Source of the DNA: Vibrio viridaestus
GTDB lineage: Bacteria; Pseudomonadota; Gammaproteobacteria; Enterobacterales; Vibrionaceae
Assembly: GCF_003856525.1 (NCBI RefSeq)
Contig: NZ_RJVQ01000004.1
Span: 1 to 64,000 of the forward strand
Direction of reading: 5' to 3'
Length of the DNA: 64,000 bases
The translations under genes were made by a program, and so were the position numbers. This document shows positions 19,185 to 29,457 of the stretch, in pieces. Numbering within the stretch: position 1 is the stretch's first letter; each line of letters opens with the position of its first letter. The notes beneath the pieces were generated by a model. It made no database searches. It saw only the letters and a program-made list of their open reading frames with translations, and was not told where the DNA came from.

Positions 19185-20069
19185 ATGAAGCCAATTTTTG
19201 GGCGAGGCCCATCTCTCCCGTTGCGCTTGTTTTTTTCTGTCGTTATATCAGCCAGCTTAATGCTGGCTGATAGCCGTTTAAATGCATTTTCTGATGTTCG
19301 TTACTTGTTAAACAGCTTAATAGCTCCGATCCAATATGCTGCAGATTTACCTCGAAGTATGTTTGATGGTTTTTACGAGCGATTTCAAAGTCATAAAACG
19401 CTTCTGAGTTCAAATCAACAGTTAAAGCATGAAGTACTATCGCTTAAAAGTGATTTAATTCTTCTTAAGCAGTACAAAGAAGAGAACGAACGTTTACGTA
19501 AACTTTTGGGATCCTCTTTTGTTCGTGATGAACGTAAGATGGTGACAGAGGTTATGGCGGTTGATACATCGCCTTACACACATCAAGTTGTTATTGATAA
19601 AGGCCATATTGATGGTGTTTACGAAGGGCAGCCGGTAATCAATGAAAATGGTATTGTTGGGCAGGTAACATTTGTCGCTGCGCATAATAGTCGAGTGTTA
19701 TTGCTAATCGACTCGAATAGTGCCATTCCTGTACAAAACCTACGTAATGATATTCGGGTCATTGCTTCTGGTAACGGACAAATGGATAAAATCCAGCTAG
19801 AGCATGTTCCTAGTAGCACTGACGTAAAAGTGGGTGATATGTTGGTTTCTTCTGGTCTGGGGGGCGTATATCCAGAAGGCTATCCAGTAGGTCGAGTATC
19901 TAAAGTTGACAAGGATACGCGAAGAGAATTCGCAGTCATCTACGCTGATCCCGTGGTGGATTTTGATCGCTTGAGATACCTGCTATTGGTTTGGCCAAAT
20001 CAGGATCGACAGCAGCAAGTACTCCAATCGACGTTACACTCAGAAGATGAGGATAAAAATGGGCAGTAG
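19185..20069 (+). CDS. mreC: rod shape-determining protein MreC
   Basis: MreC is a periplasmic scaffold tethered to the inner membrane that links MreB/MreD with PBP2 and RodA. The 294-aa protein has a cytoplasmic N-terminus, one membrane segment (about 14-34), a coiled coil (about 70-110, SSNQQLKHEVLSLKSDL) and a C-terminal beta-barrel region (about 120-275) with the typical GLGGVYPEGYPVG motif. It follows mreB by 59 bp and overlaps the start region of mreD, so the three are co-transcribed. Confidence 0.96.
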   Translation: MKPIFGRGPSLPLRLFFSVVISASLMLADSRLNAFSDVRYLLNSLIAPIQYAADLPRSMFDGFYERFQSHKTLLSSNQQLKHEVLSLKSDLILLKQYKEENERLRKLLGSSFVRDERKMVTEVMAVDTSPYTHQVVIDKGHIDGVYEGQPVINENGIVGQVTFVAAHNSRVLLLIDSNSAIPVQNLRNDIRVIASGNGQMDKIQLEHVPSSTDVKVGDMLVSSGLGGVYPEGYPVGRVSKVDKDTRREFAVIYADPVVDFDRLRYLLLVWPNQDRQQQVLQSTLHSEDEDKNGQ

Positions 20070-20547
20070 TGTTATTAAAGGTCATTTTATCATCTGGGTT
20101 TCTTTTATATGCGCATTGATCTTACAAACGATTCCTTGGCCTGGAACACTGGATCTTTTTAGACCACCATGGATCTTATTGATTACGTGTTACTGGGTTT
20201 TGGCTTTACCTCATAGGGTCAATGTTGGTACTGCATTAATTCTTGGACTGTTGTGGGATCTGCTTTTAGGTTCGACTCTCGGCATTCGCGGTATGATGAT
20301 GTCTATTGTTGTTTATCTTGTAGCCATGAACTTTTTGGTTTTAAGAAATATGGCACTATGGCAACAAGCGTTAGTCATCGGTTTTATGGCAATGCTATTG
20401 GATGTATTCGTTTTTGCGGGCGAATATCTGATCCGAGAAACTGACTTTAATCCGTTGTCGCTGTGGTCTGGGCTTATAAGCTGTATTTTATGGCCTTGGT
20501 TGTTCTTTTTATTGCGCAGAGTTAGACGTTACTGGAATATCCGCTGA
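20059..20547 (+). CDS. mreD: rod shape-determining protein MreD
   Basis: MreD is the small integral-membrane partner of MreC. I choose the ATG at 20059 (162 aa, the family's usual size) because AGGA at 20050-20053 precedes it; the earlier ATG at 20047 has no ribosome-binding site. The protein is almost entirely hydrophobic, with five or six membrane segments and an arginine-rich C-terminus (RRVRRYWNIR). It overlaps the last codons of mreC by 11 bases and its stop codon overlaps the maf start (TGATG), so translational coupling on both sides is likely. Confidence 0.93.
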   Translation: MGSSVIKGHFIIWVSFICALILQTIPWPGTLDLFRPPWILLITCYWVLALPHRVNVGTALILGLLWDLLLGSTLGIRGMMMSIVVYLVAMNFLVLRNMALWQQALVIGFMAMLLDVFVFAGEYLIRETDFNPLSLWSGLISCILWPWLFFLLRRVRRYWNIR

Positions 20548-21107
20548 TGAGTAAATCGCTAATATTGGCATCGGGGTCTCCACGTCGAAAAGAGCTTCTT
20601 ACCCAACTGGGGTACCAATTTTCAATTTGTGTTCCTGGTGTTGAAGAAGTTCAATCAGCACAAGAAACACCTATAGAATATGTTCAGCGTTTGGCTGAAA
20701 GCAAAGCGACAGCTGTAATGAATATGTATCATTGTGATGTTTCGCTTGGTGCCGATACTGTGGTTGTCTCTGGGAGTAGTGTTCTCGAGAAACCTAGCGA
20801 TTTTGATGATGCTAAGAAAATGCTTATGATGCTGTCTGGTCATCAACACCAGGTATTAACAGCGGTTTCAGTCGCGACGCCAAAAAAAGTTAAGACAATT
20901 GTGGTTTCTACTGATGTTTGGTTCAAAGAGCTGACAGAACAAGAAATACAAAATTATTGGGACTCAGGAGAGCCACAAGATAAAGCTGGCAGTTATGGTA
21001 TTCAAGGTATTGGTGGCAAGTTTGTTACTCGTATTTCAGGCAGTTATTATGCTGTTGTTGGCCTACCTTTATATGAAACTGATCAGCTCTTGCAAGAATT
21101 TTTATAA
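20547..21107 (+). CDS. maf: Maf-family nucleotide pyrophosphatase (YhdE type)
   Basis: Maf proteins hydrolyse non-canonical or canonical nucleoside triphosphates to monophosphates (dTTP/UTP for the YhdE type) and are linked to septation. The 186-aa protein opens with LASGSPRRKELL, the substrate and metal-binding signature, then carries SLGADTVVV with its catalytic aspartate near residue 70 and DKAGSYGIQG near 150. It shares one base with the mreD stop, in the mreBCD-maf-rng order also found in E. coli. Confidence 0.94.
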   Translation: MSKSLILASGSPRRKELLTQLGYQFSICVPGVEEVQSAQETPIEYVQRLAESKATAVMNMYHCDVSLGADTVVVSGSSVLEKPSDFDDAKKMLMMLSGHQHQVLTAVSVATPKKVKTIVVSTDVWFKELTEQEIQNYWDSGEPQDKAGSYGIQGIGGKFVTRISGSYYAVVGLPLYETDQLLQEFL

Positions 21108-21129
21108 ATTTAAAATCTGAGGTGTTCCC

Positions 21130-22599
21130 ATGAGCGCAGAGTTGTTATTGAACGTCACTCCCACAGAAACCCGGGTTGCGATGATTGAAGGGGGGATCCT
21201 TCAAGAAATACATATCGAAAGAGATGCGAAGCGTGGCATTGTTGGCAATATTTATAAAGGCAAAGTCAGCCGAGTGTTGCCCGGAATGCAGGCTGCATTT
21301 GTTGATATCGGACTAGATAAAGCTGCGTTTTTACATGCTTCGGATATTGTCCCCCATACCGAGTGTGTTGCTGAAAATGAAAAGCAACAATTTCAGGTAA
21401 GAGACATTTCTGAGTTGGTACGTCAGGGACAAGACATTGTCGTTCAGGTTGTTAAAGATCCTTTGGGAACAAAAGGTGCGCGACTGACTACCGATATTAC
21501 TCTGCCCTCTCGTTATCTTGTCTTTATGCCTGGTGCCGGACACGTAGGCGTTTCACAGCGAATAGAAAGTGAAGATGAGCGCAGCCGCTTAAAAGATATT
21601 GTTGGCCAATACTGTGATGATCTTGGTGGCTTTATTATCAGAACTGCTGCTGAAGGGGCAGATGAAAAAGAGCTACGTCAGGATGCGGCATTTTTAAAAC
21701 GCTTATGGTCAAAAATACTCGAAAGACGTTCGAAATATAAGACACGAACAACACTGTACGGTGAGTTGGGGCTGTCTCAGCGCATTCTGCGTGACTTTGT
21801 TGGTACCGAATTAAATAAAATCTTAGTCGATTCTCGCCTCGAATTTGAAAACCTAAAAGAATTTACATCTGAGTATGTACCTGAATTAACAGATAAATTG
21901 GTATTGTATGAAGGTGAAAAGCCTATTTTTGATATGTACGATACTGAAAATGAAATTCAGCGTTCATTAGAGAGAAAGGTAGAGCTTAAATCGGGTGGCT
22001 ACCTGATTATTGATCAAACCGAAGCAATGACCACAATAGATATCAATACTGGAGCGTTTGTTGGTCGGCGTAATTTGGAAGAGACTATCTTCAATACTAA
22101 CGTTGAAGCAACTCAAGCGATTGCGCGTCAGCTAAGATTAAGAAATTTGGGTGGCATCATTATCATCGATTTTATTGATATGATCTCTGATGAGCACCGT
22201 AAGCGAGTGCTTGCCTCTTTAGACGTTGCGTTAAGCAAGGATAGAGTAAAGACCAATATCAATGGCTTTACGCACCTTGGTTTAGTTGAAATGACACGTA
22301 AAAGAACTCGAGAAAGTATTGAACATATTCTATGTTCTACTTGTCCAACTTGTGAAGGCCGAGGAAGCGTTAAAACAGTTGAAACGGTTTGCTTTGAAAT
22401 TTTGCGTGAAATTACCCGGGTTAATCGTGCCTATGACGCAGACCAGTTTGTTGTCTACGCTTCTCCTGCAGTCGCAGAGGCTTTACAAGGCGATGAGTCT
22501 CACGCCCTTGCTGAACTAGAAGTGTTTATCGGTAAACAAGTGCGTATTCAGGCTGAGCCGCTTTATATTCAAGAACAGTTCGATGTTGTAATGATGTAA
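21130..22599 (+). CDS. rng: ribonuclease G
   Basis: RNase G is an endoribonuclease of the RNase E family that matures the 16S rRNA 5' end and degrades some mRNAs. The 489-aa length equals E. coli RNase G. An S1 RNA-binding domain lies at about 37-130, the 5'-sensor/RNase H-like region follows, the catalytic metal site is in IIIIDFIDM near residue 345, and the zinc-link CSTCPTC is near 405. It lacks the long C-terminal scaffold of RNase E. It is 22 bp after maf in the same operon; rraB, encoding an RNase E-family inhibitor, is also in this window. Confidence 0.97.
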   Translation: MSAELLLNVTPTETRVAMIEGGILQEIHIERDAKRGIVGNIYKGKVSRVLPGMQAAFVDIGLDKAAFLHASDIVPHTECVAENEKQQFQVRDISELVRQGQDIVVQVVKDPLGTKGARLTTDITLPSRYLVFMPGAGHVGVSQRIESEDERSRLKDIVGQYCDDLGGFIIRTAAEGADEKELRQDAAFLKRLWSKILERRSKYKTRTTLYGELGLSQRILRDFVGTELNKILVDSRLEFENLKEFTSEYVPELTDKLVLYEGEKPIFDMYDTENEIQRSLERKVELKSGGYLIIDQTEAMTTIDINTGAFVGRRNLEETIFNTNVEATQAIARQLRLRNLGGIIIIDFIDMISDEHRKRVLASLDVALSKDRVKTNINGFTHLGLVEMTRKRTRESIEHILCSTCPTCEGRGSVKTVETVCFEILREITRVNRAYDADQFVVYASPAVAEALQGDESHALAELEVFIGKQVRIQAEPLYIQEQFDVVMM

Positions 22600-22609
22600 T
22601 GGAAAAAAT

Positions 22610-25600
22610 GTGCAGCTGCTCGTATCTCGTATAGTTAAGTTTATTAAGTGGGGCCTATTGGCCCTACTTGTATTATCGGCAATCCTAATTACCTCCTTAC
22701 GGATAGCACTGCCTCACCTAAACTATTTTCACAAAGAAATTACTCAGTGGGTAAGTCAACAGACCCAGCTTGATATTTCAGTTTCCGATCTTTCTGGTTA
22801 TTGGCGAAATACACATCCGTATATTTCGTTTCATGATCTCAAAGTATCTCTTCCCAATGGTGAATCCATTTCTTTTGAAGCGAAGCGAGTTGATTTAGAA
22901 CTCAACGTTTTTCGCTCGATTCTCCAAAGGCAGTTTGTTGTTTCGGAACTTGATGTCAATAAGCTCGATCTGGATATAAGTTCTGTCGATCTGCTGTCTT
23001 CTCTTTCTCAGGAAACTGAGGAGAATGTCTTGTCATCTACACAAGAAATGGCAGGAGGTAGTCGCGAGATTATACGAGTTTTAGACAATGTGTTCTTACG
23101 CCAACTGGATCGTTTTATCGTTTCTGATTCTACCATTCGTTATCGGTCGTTTGTCGGCGATACCAAGACATTGTTGATTAATAACCTTAATTGGAAAAAT
23201 GACGGGCGCCAGCATACGGCTTCGGGACTGGTTAGTATTAAGGGGACTGGTCTTAACTTTCTAGACGTACGTGCCAATTTTTCTGATAACGGTTCATTTC
23301 GTGATGTCGATGGTCAATTTTATGTGAATGCAAAAAATGTTGCAGTTGGTCCATGGTTAACTCACTACCTAAAAAAACAAGTTGGAATAAACAAAGGTGA
23401 GGTTAGCTTCGACAGCTGGGTAACCCTCAAAAAGAGTAAGCCTATCCGAGGTCTAATTGCATTACAGCCGTCGTATTTACAGTGGGGAAAATCGCAGCAG
23501 CACAAAGTGGAGTTTTTGAGTGGGCTGCTCAAGCTGATCCCGACTGAGCAGGGATTAAGGGTCTCTGGTCATCAATTTAAAGCGCAAACCGATAATCACC
23601 CATGGCCAGAGCTCGCTCTCAATCTCGATTGGCAAAAAGAGAATGGAATAAGCCTTAATATCAATCAAATCTCTGTCGCTGATATCTTAGCGTTTGGTGA
23701 ACTGATTCCTGAAATCAATCAAGACGCAGATAACTGGTTAGTTTCATTGAATCCCGGGGGAATATTGTCTGATATTCGTATGCGATATACATCAGATAGC
23801 GACTTTGAGTATTCGGTGCATTTAAAAAAAGGGTCTACTGACCAGTGGTCTTTGTTGCCTGAGGTTCATAATTTGAGCGCTACAATTTATGGCTCTCAAG
23901 ATAAGGCAATTATCCACGCAGATCTACAGGATGATATTTTACCTTATGGTGACGTATTTCAGGCGCCATTAAGGATAACGAAAGGGCACACTAAACTAGT
24001 TTGGCAAAAGACGGATGCGGGGTGGTCAATTTGGTCCGACAAAGTTGGTGTTACAACGCCAGATTTACAAGCTATAGGCGCATTCAAGCTCGATTTTCCT
24101 GAGGGTAAGAGTCCTTTCTTATCATTTTATACTGAAGTGAACTTGATGAACGGTGGGGAAAGTTGGCGCTATCTACCTACGAGAGCTTTAGGTTCACCCT
24201 TGACTGATTACTTGACCAGTGCGATTCAGGCTGGAGAAGTCCAAACAGCTAAACTAGTATGGTACGGAGCTATAAATGCGTTCCCATATCACAGTCATGA
24301 TGGCGTCTTTCAAGCATGGGTACCGTTAAAGAAAGCTCGATTTAGTTATGATCACCAATGGCCTGCTTTAACTGATCTTGATATCAATCTTCTGTTTGCA
24401 AATGATTCTCTTCACTTTGATTCTGAGCAAGCAAAACTCATGAAGGTTCAGGCAAAGAGAGTTCGTGGTCAAATAGCTCATATGGGGCCGACAGGCAAAT
24501 TAGATATTTCAGCTAGCGTCGTAGGTAAAGGGCCTGATGTTCGTCAATACATGATGGCTACGCCGTTGGTCGATAGTGTCGGTGCCGCATTGACGACTCT
24601 CAGAGTGAAAGGGGATGTGAAGTCAGAATTTCAATTATCCATTCCACTCACAGCTGATGAGCAGCCTAGGGCATGGGGATGGGCTGATTTAAATAACAAT
24701 ATGGTCTCTATGCCATCACTATCAATGGATCTCAGCAATGTAACCGGACGGATCAACTTCGATAATGATGTCCTGAGTGCTGCTGGAATTCATGCAAAAT
24801 TACTCAAGCAAAATATATCACTGGATTTTAATGGAGAGAGTCGCCGAAAAGGATATGCTGTTCGAATTGACTCCATTGGTGATTGGCAGGTTAAACCACT
24901 GCAGAACTATCTAGATAAAAAGTGGATAGATCCTTTATCGGGTCGTGCTCCATGGCAACTAGGAGTTGATCTACAATTAACGGGTGTTGGATTTAACTAT
25001 CAAGCGACATTGAATTCACAACTCAAAAATATCTTAAGCGAATACCCGTACCCACTTAATAAAAGTAAAGGACGTACTGACACTCTTAAAGTTCAGGTTT
25101 CGGGTAATGGAGAATCTGTTAATGCACGTGCACAGGTATCGAATGCAAAGTACCAAGCACTAATTGATATATCTCGTAAACAGCCAATCATAAAATCAAG
25201 CAACCTTGTTCTTGGAAAAGGCAGTTTTAAAGTTATACCGTTTTCGGGCCACTATGCTGCTGTTCGTTTGGATCACTTTGATTTAGACAATTGGATTCCC
25301 TATTTTCAGACAATGGATGATTCTAAAGTCCGTTCAACCACAGGCAAATCGGGTAAGTCGCCAATGATCGATATTCCCTCACCTGAGTCGGTCAATCTCA
25401 ACGTTAAAGAGCTGAAAGTAGCAACGTTAGATTGGCACGATGTTGTGCTGAAGGTGAAGAAAAAATCTCAAGCTTGGAACTTTGATTTACATAGTCAGGA
25501 GGCGACGGGATCGGCTTCCTATATTGCACCGTATGATTTATCCGTTGCGCTCAAACAACTGCATCTATATTTGCCGGCATTAGATGAGTCAAATGATAGT

Positions 25601-26542
25601 CACCAGCCAATCATTGTCAGCAAGTTGAATAAAAAACAGCTAGTGACCGAGTTCGACAAGGACTTTTATCGACTCGTCCCTAATATTACCTTGGTCGTTG
25701 ATGATTTTTGGTTACAAGGGTATAAAGTTGGCAGGTTAAAAACCAACCTACAACGTGAAGATAATCAACTGCGCTGGAAAAATATCGATATAGTCAGTGG
25801 GAAAAATGAAATACACGCTAATGGCTCGTGGCGCCTGACAGAAGATGATAGTTCGACTCACTTAGATATGGTATTCAAAGGTGAAAATAATAGTGAGATA
25901 CTGGAGCGCTTTGGTATTTCATCCGGTATTCAGAAGGCTCCGTTTACCATCACTAGTGTGTTAGATTGGCAAGGTTCTCCATGGGCAATGCGAGTAACTA
26001 GCTTAGCGGGCAAAGTTAGCGCTGAATTTGGTCAAGGTAGTGTTTCCGATGTCAATGGAGCCGCTAAGTTGCTGGGGCTCTTCAGTCTAGATTCGATTAT
26101 TCGCAAGATGAAGCTAGACTTTAGTGATATTTTTGATGATGGTTTGGCGTTCGACTCGATTAAAGGTGATGGTGAAATATCGAAAGGAGTTTTTGTTACC
26201 AACAATTTATCAATGGATACCGTTGCTGGCGATATGGACTTAAAAGGCTTGGTCGATCTGAATCAACGGGTCATTGACGCTGAAGTGAAGTTTGTCCCAG
26301 ATGTCACTTCTGGGCTTCCGGTCCTGAGTGCTTTTGCTGTTTCTCCTCCGACAGCGCTATATGTGCTCGCCATTACAACCGTCATTTCGCCCGTTGTAGA
26401 AGTCTTTACGGAAGTCAATTATCAGGTCAAAGGTCCTATCGATTCACCCGAGGTAAAAGAAATATCGCGTACTAAAGGGGAATATAAATTGCCAGGCTCG
26501 CTACTCGAAGAAGACCAGCAGCAAGGAGTGCAGAATGACTAA
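22610..26542 (+). CDS. yhdP: YhdP-family AsmA-like phospholipid transport protein
   Basis: YhdP is one of the large AsmA-like proteins thought to bridge the periplasm and carry phospholipid from the inner to the outer membrane. The 1310-aa product has one N-terminal membrane anchor (about 14-35) and a very long beta-rich periplasmic body, ending in the AsmA-like C-terminal region near 1130-1280 (AAKLLGLFSLDSI, FDSIKGDGEI). The start is GTG at 22610, ten bases after rng, without a strong ribosome-binding site; an ATG at 22608 is out of frame. Its place between rng and tldD agrees with the enterobacterial order. Confidence 0.9.
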   Translation: MQLLVSRIVKFIKWGLLALLVLSAILITSLRIALPHLNYFHKEITQWVSQQTQLDISVSDLSGYWRNTHPYISFHDLKVSLPNGESISFEAKRVDLELNVFRSILQRQFVVSELDVNKLDLDISSVDLLSSLSQETEENVLSSTQEMAGGSREIIRVLDNVFLRQLDRFIVSDSTIRYRSFVGDTKTLLINNLNWKNDGRQHTASGLVSIKGTGLNFLDVRANFSDNGSFRDVDGQFYVNAKNVAVGPWLTHYLKKQVGINKGEVSFDSWVTLKKSKPIRGLIALQPSYLQWGKSQQHKVEFLSGLLKLIPTEQGLRVSGHQFKAQTDNHPWPELALNLDWQKENGISLNINQISVADILAFGELIPEINQDADNWLVSLNPGGILSDIRMRYTSDSDFEYSVHLKKGSTDQWSLLPEVHNLSATIYGSQDKAIIHADLQDDILPYGDVFQAPLRITKGHTKLVWQKTDAGWSIWSDKVGVTTPDLQAIGAFKLDFPEGKSPFLSFYTEVNLMNGGESWRYLPTRALGSPLTDYLTSAIQAGEVQTAKLVWYGAINAFPYHSHDGVFQAWVPLKKARFSYDHQWPALTDLDINLLFANDSLHFDSEQAKLMKVQAKRVRGQIAHMGPTGKLDISASVVGKGPDVRQYMMATPLVDSVGAALTTLRVKGDVKSEFQLSIPLTADEQPRAWGWADLNNNMVSMPSLSMDLSNVTGRINFDNDVLSAAGIHAKLLKQNISLDFNGESRRKGYAVRIDSIGDWQVKPLQNYLDKKWIDPLSGRAPWQLGVDLQLTGVGFNYQATLNSQLKNILSEYPYPLNKSKGRTDTLKVQVSGNGESVNARAQVSNAKYQALIDISRKQPIIKSSNLVLGKGSFKVIPFSGHYAAVRLDHFDLDNWIPYFQTMDDSKVRSTTGKSGKSPMIDIPSPESVNLNVKELKVATLDWHDVVLKVKKKSQAWNFDLHSQEATGSASYIAPYDLSVALKQLHLYLPALDESNDSHQPIIVSKLNKKQLVTEFDKDFYRLVPNITLVVDDFWLQGYKVGRLKTNLQREDNQLRWKNIDIVSGKNEIHANGSWRLTEDDSSTHLDMVFKGENNSEILERFGISSGIQKAPFTITSVLDWQGSPWAMRVTSLAGKVSAEFGQGSVSDVNGAAKLLGLFSLDSIIRKMKLDFSDIFDDGLAFDSIKGDGEISKGVFVTNNLSMDTVAGDMDLKGLVDLNQRVIDAEVKFVPDVTSGLPVLSAFAVSPPTALYVLAITTVISPVVEVFTEVNYQVKGPIDSPEVKEISRTKGEYKLPGSLLEEDQQQGVQND

Positions 26543-27353
26543 AGTTGGCATTATTCAGATGAACTCGACAGAATCTGTTGAAGAAAATCTGCAGACTATA
26601 CGAACACAGACAGAATTACTTGCCAGTAAGGGCGCAAACTGGGTTGTTACACCTGAAAATGCACTTATGTTCTCTAATCGCGACGACTATTTAGCCCATG
26701 CTGAAAAACTTGGAAATGGACCTATTCAGGCACAGCTAGCGTCAATCGCTAAGATGAATCAAGTTTGGTTATTCATCGGTAGTATGCCGACGATCCGTAA
26801 TGAAAATATGTACTCTACCTGTGTGGTCTTTAATGATAGTGGAGAGGTAGTCTGCTCTTACGATAAATTGCACATGTTTGATGCTGATGTGTCAGATAGC
26901 CAGGGTGCTTACCGCGAATCAGATACTTTTTCTGCTGGCGAGAGACCCGTAGTGCTCATCACTCCCTTTGGTGTAGTAGGATTGTCCATTTGCTATGATT
27001 TACGCTTCCCTCACCTCTATTCTGAATTAAGAAATATGGGGGCTGAAATTATTATTGTACCCGCAGCGTTTACTGCGGTAACAGGAAAAGCACACTGGGA
27101 AGTGCTTTTAAGAGCAAGAGCGATAGAAACCCAATGTTTTGTTATTGGGATCGCTCAGACAGGTACTCATAGCCGAAACCGAGAAACGTGGGGACATTCA
27201 ATGGTTGTAAACCCATGGGGTGAGATTGTCTCTTGTATGGCAGACAATCCTGACGTTATGATGGTGGAAATAGATAAAACAAGTTTAGAGAAGGTCAGAA
27301 CTGCTATGCCAGTGGTAAGGCATACGAGATTTGGCACCGTAAATAAAATATAG
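26535..27353 (+). CDS. Nit-type carbon-nitrogen hydrolase (probable deaminated-glutathione amidase)
   Basis: The 272-aa protein belongs to the nitrilase superfamily, Nit branch. The catalytic Glu-Lys-Cys triad is visible: E in TPENALM (about 42), K in [11 protein letters not shown] (about 113) and C in [11 protein letters not shown] (about 155). The [15 protein letters not shown] context resembles enzymes that clear deaminated glutathione made by transaminase side reactions, an inference from family resemblance. It overlaps yhdP by 8 bases and is followed by tldD after 8 bases, so it is part of the mre-tldD transcription unit. Confidence 0.88.
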   Translation: MTKVGIIQMNSTESVEENLQTIRTQTELLASKGANWVVTPENALMFSNRDDYLAHAEKLGNGPIQAQLASIAKMNQVWLFIGSMPTIRNENMYSTCVVFNDSGEVVCSYDKLHMFDADVSDSQGAYRESDTFSAGERPVVLITPFGVVGLSICYDLRFPHLYSELRNMGAEIIIVPAAFTAVTGKAHWEVLLRARAIETQCFVIGIAQTGTHSRNRETWGHSMVVNPWGEIVSCMADNPDVMMVEIDKTSLEKVRTAMPVVRHTRFGTVNKI

Positions 27354-27361
27354 AGCGACTT

Positions 27362-28807
27362 ATGATCATAGACCCTATAGAACAAGCACTTTTAGCTCCT
27401 ACCGGACTGACTTCTCAAGATGTACAAGATACATTAGTGGCGATGACGTCTCGTCAGATCGATTATGCCGATATTTATTTTCAGTCCAGCTGGCATGAGT
27501 CTATTGTACTTGAAGACAGTATTATTAAAGATGGCTCCTTTAATATCGATAAAGGTGTTGGTGTAAGAGCCGTATCTGGTGAAAAAACAGGTTTCGCCTA
27601 TTCAGATCAACTCGATCTCGCTGCATTACAACAAAGTGCCAAGGCGGCGAGAGGCATTGCTCATAAAGGTGGTAACGCTACAGTAAAAACGCCTGTGAGA
27701 AGTGCGCAAAAGGACCATTACTCTTGGGTAAATCCACTAGAAAGTTGGGAAAAGCAGAAAAAAGCGGACTTACTCAAAGAGCTTGATGTCTATATTCGTA
27801 CGAAAGAGCCTTTGGTTAAAGAGGTGAGTATCAGCCTTTCTGGCGTACACGAACAGATTTTGGTTGCAGCAATCGATGGGACTTACGCTGGAGATATCCG
27901 TCCACTGGTCCGTTTATCTATTAGTGTGTTAGCACAACGTGGAGATAGACGTGAACGCGGCAGTTCTGGCGGTGGTGGCCGATTCGGTTATGACTTTTTC
28001 CTTACTCAAAATGATGGAAAGAGTATTGCTCATCATTACGCTGATGAAGCCATTCGCCAAGCTTTGGTGAATCTGGATGCTATTGCTGCTCCTGCAGGAA
28101 CAATGCCTGTTGTGCTCGGTTCTGGTTGGCCTGGTGTCTTATTACATGAAGCCGTAGGTCATGGTTTAGAAGGTGATTTTAACCGCAAAGGATCTTCTGT
28201 TTTCTCTGGTAAAGTTGGCCAAAAAGTAACGTCTGATCTTTGTACTATTGTTGATGATGGAACACTGCAGGATTTACGTGGTTCACTCAATATTGATGAT
28301 GAGGGAGTCAAAGGGCAGTACAACGTATTAATAGAGAAAGGCGTCCTTAAAGGCTATATTCAAGATAAGCTCAATGCTCGTCTCATGGGCGTGAACCCAA
28401 CGGGTAATGGTCGTCGTGAATCTTATGCGCATTTGCCTATGCCAAGAATGACCAACACCTATATGTTGCCAGGAGAACATACTCCGGAAGAGATTATTTC
28501 GACGGTTAAGAAGGGTGTATATGCACCAAACTTTGGCGGGGGCCAGGTTGATATTACGTCGGGCAAGTTTGTCTTTTCAGCTTCTGAGGCCTACTTGATT
28601 GAAAATGGTAAAATTACGCAACCAATCAAAGGCGCAACACTTATCGGGTCTGGTATTGAAGCAATGCAGCAAGTGTCTATGGTCGGGAATGATCTTGCGA
28701 TAGACCGTGGCGTTGGTGTTTGCGGAAAAGCAGGGCAAAGTGTACCCGTTGGAGTAGGGCAACCAACGCTTAAACTGGATGCTTTAACAGTCGGTGGCAC
28801 GGAATAA
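27362..28807 (+). CDS. tldD: metalloprotease TldD
   Basis: TldD forms a heterodimer with TldE (PmbA), a periplasm-free metalloprotease that trims peptides such as microcin B17 precursor and degrades CcdA. The 481-aa protein matches the family length and carries the zinc-binding motif [12 protein letters not shown] at about residues 262-273, followed by the conserved [10 protein letters not shown] near 390. The partner gene tldE is not in the window. It is the last gene of the long mre-maf-rng-yhdP-nit-tldD run. Confidence 0.96.
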   Translation: MIIDPIEQALLAPTGLTSQDVQDTLVAMTSRQIDYADIYFQSSWHESIVLEDSIIKDGSFNIDKGVGVRAVSGEKTGFAYSDQLDLAALQQSAKAARGIAHKGGNATVKTPVRSAQKDHYSWVNPLESWEKQKKADLLKELDVYIRTKEPLVKEVSISLSGVHEQILVAAIDGTYAGDIRPLVRLSISVLAQRGDRRERGSSGGGGRFGYDFFLTQNDGKSIAHHYADEAIRQALVNLDAIAAPAGTMPVVLGSGWPGVLLHEAVGHGLEGDFNRKGSSVFSGKVGQKVTSDLCTIVDDGTLQDLRGSLNIDDEGVKGQYNVLIEKGVLKGYIQDKLNARLMGVNPTGNGRRESYAHLPMPRMTNTYMLPGEHTPEEIISTVKKGVYAPNFGGGQVDITSGKFVFSASEAYLIENGKITQPIKGATLIGSGIEAMQQVSMVGNDLAIDRGVGVCGKAGQSVPVGVGQPTLKLDALTVGGTE

Positions 28808-28912
28808 AGATAATTCGCCACTGATGTTCTGTTTAAGTGGAATTTTTCAGTTAAGCATGACATAGTGGCGCACCTTTAATTGTTCAGGCAAAAAGAAATT
28901 CTGGAGTACGCT

Positions 28913-29329
28913 ATGTCTCATGAAGATGATTATCTATCGGTCGAAGAATTGATCGAGATTCAAAAAGAAGAAACACGAGATATTATTCAGGCACTGCTCG
29001 AAGATGGTAGTGACCCTGATGTGCTGTATGAGATAGAGCACCATCTTTTTGCTGAAGATTTTGCTACGTTAGAAAAAGCGGTTATTGAAGCATTTAAAAT
29101 GGGCTTTGATGTTCAAGATGCTGAAGAAGTAGAAGATGAAGATGGCAAACCTCTACTGTGTTGTGATGCAATCATGCAATCAGCACTTAATGCCGAGCAA
29201 ATTGATGCTCAAGTAGAGAAACTGGTTAACTTAGCTGAAAAGCATGACATTATTTATGATGGTTGGGGTACCTACTATGAAGGCGAAGATGCGCTGTATC
29301 CTGACGATGAAGACGACGACGATTTATAA
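28913..29329 (+). CDS. rraB: regulator of ribonuclease activity B
   Basis: RraB binds RNase E and inhibits cleavage of a subset of transcripts, altering degradosome make-up. The 138-aa protein starts at the ATG at 28913, where CTGGAG lies 6 bases upstream; an upstream in-frame TTG at 28880 lacks support. The core matches the family closely: [30 protein letters not shown] and [14 protein letters not shown], with an acidic tail of aspartates. It is transcribed alone and ended by a strong terminator. Confidence 0.94.
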   Translation: MSHEDDYLSVEELIEIQKEETRDIIQALLEDGSDPDVLYEIEHHLFAEDFATLEKAVIEAFKMGFDVQDAEEVEDEDGKPLLCCDAIMQSALNAEQIDAQVEKLVNLAEKHDIIYDGWGTYYEGEDALYPDDEDDDDL

Positions 29330-29353
29330 TTAGATTTGTTATTTCAGTCTTAA

Positions 29354-29393
29354 AATCCTCTCATATATGAAAATGTTATGAGAGGATTTTTTT
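29354..29393 (+). terminator. rho-independent terminator of rraB
   Basis: AATCCTCTCATA and its complement TATGAGAGGATT form a 12-bp stem around an 11-base loop, followed by a run of T. Confidence 0.88.
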
Positions 29394-29457
29394 ATGAGCT
29401 GTACTCCGACTAGTTGATTGTTATAATGAGTGAAAATTGATCTAGAGCAAATTTATA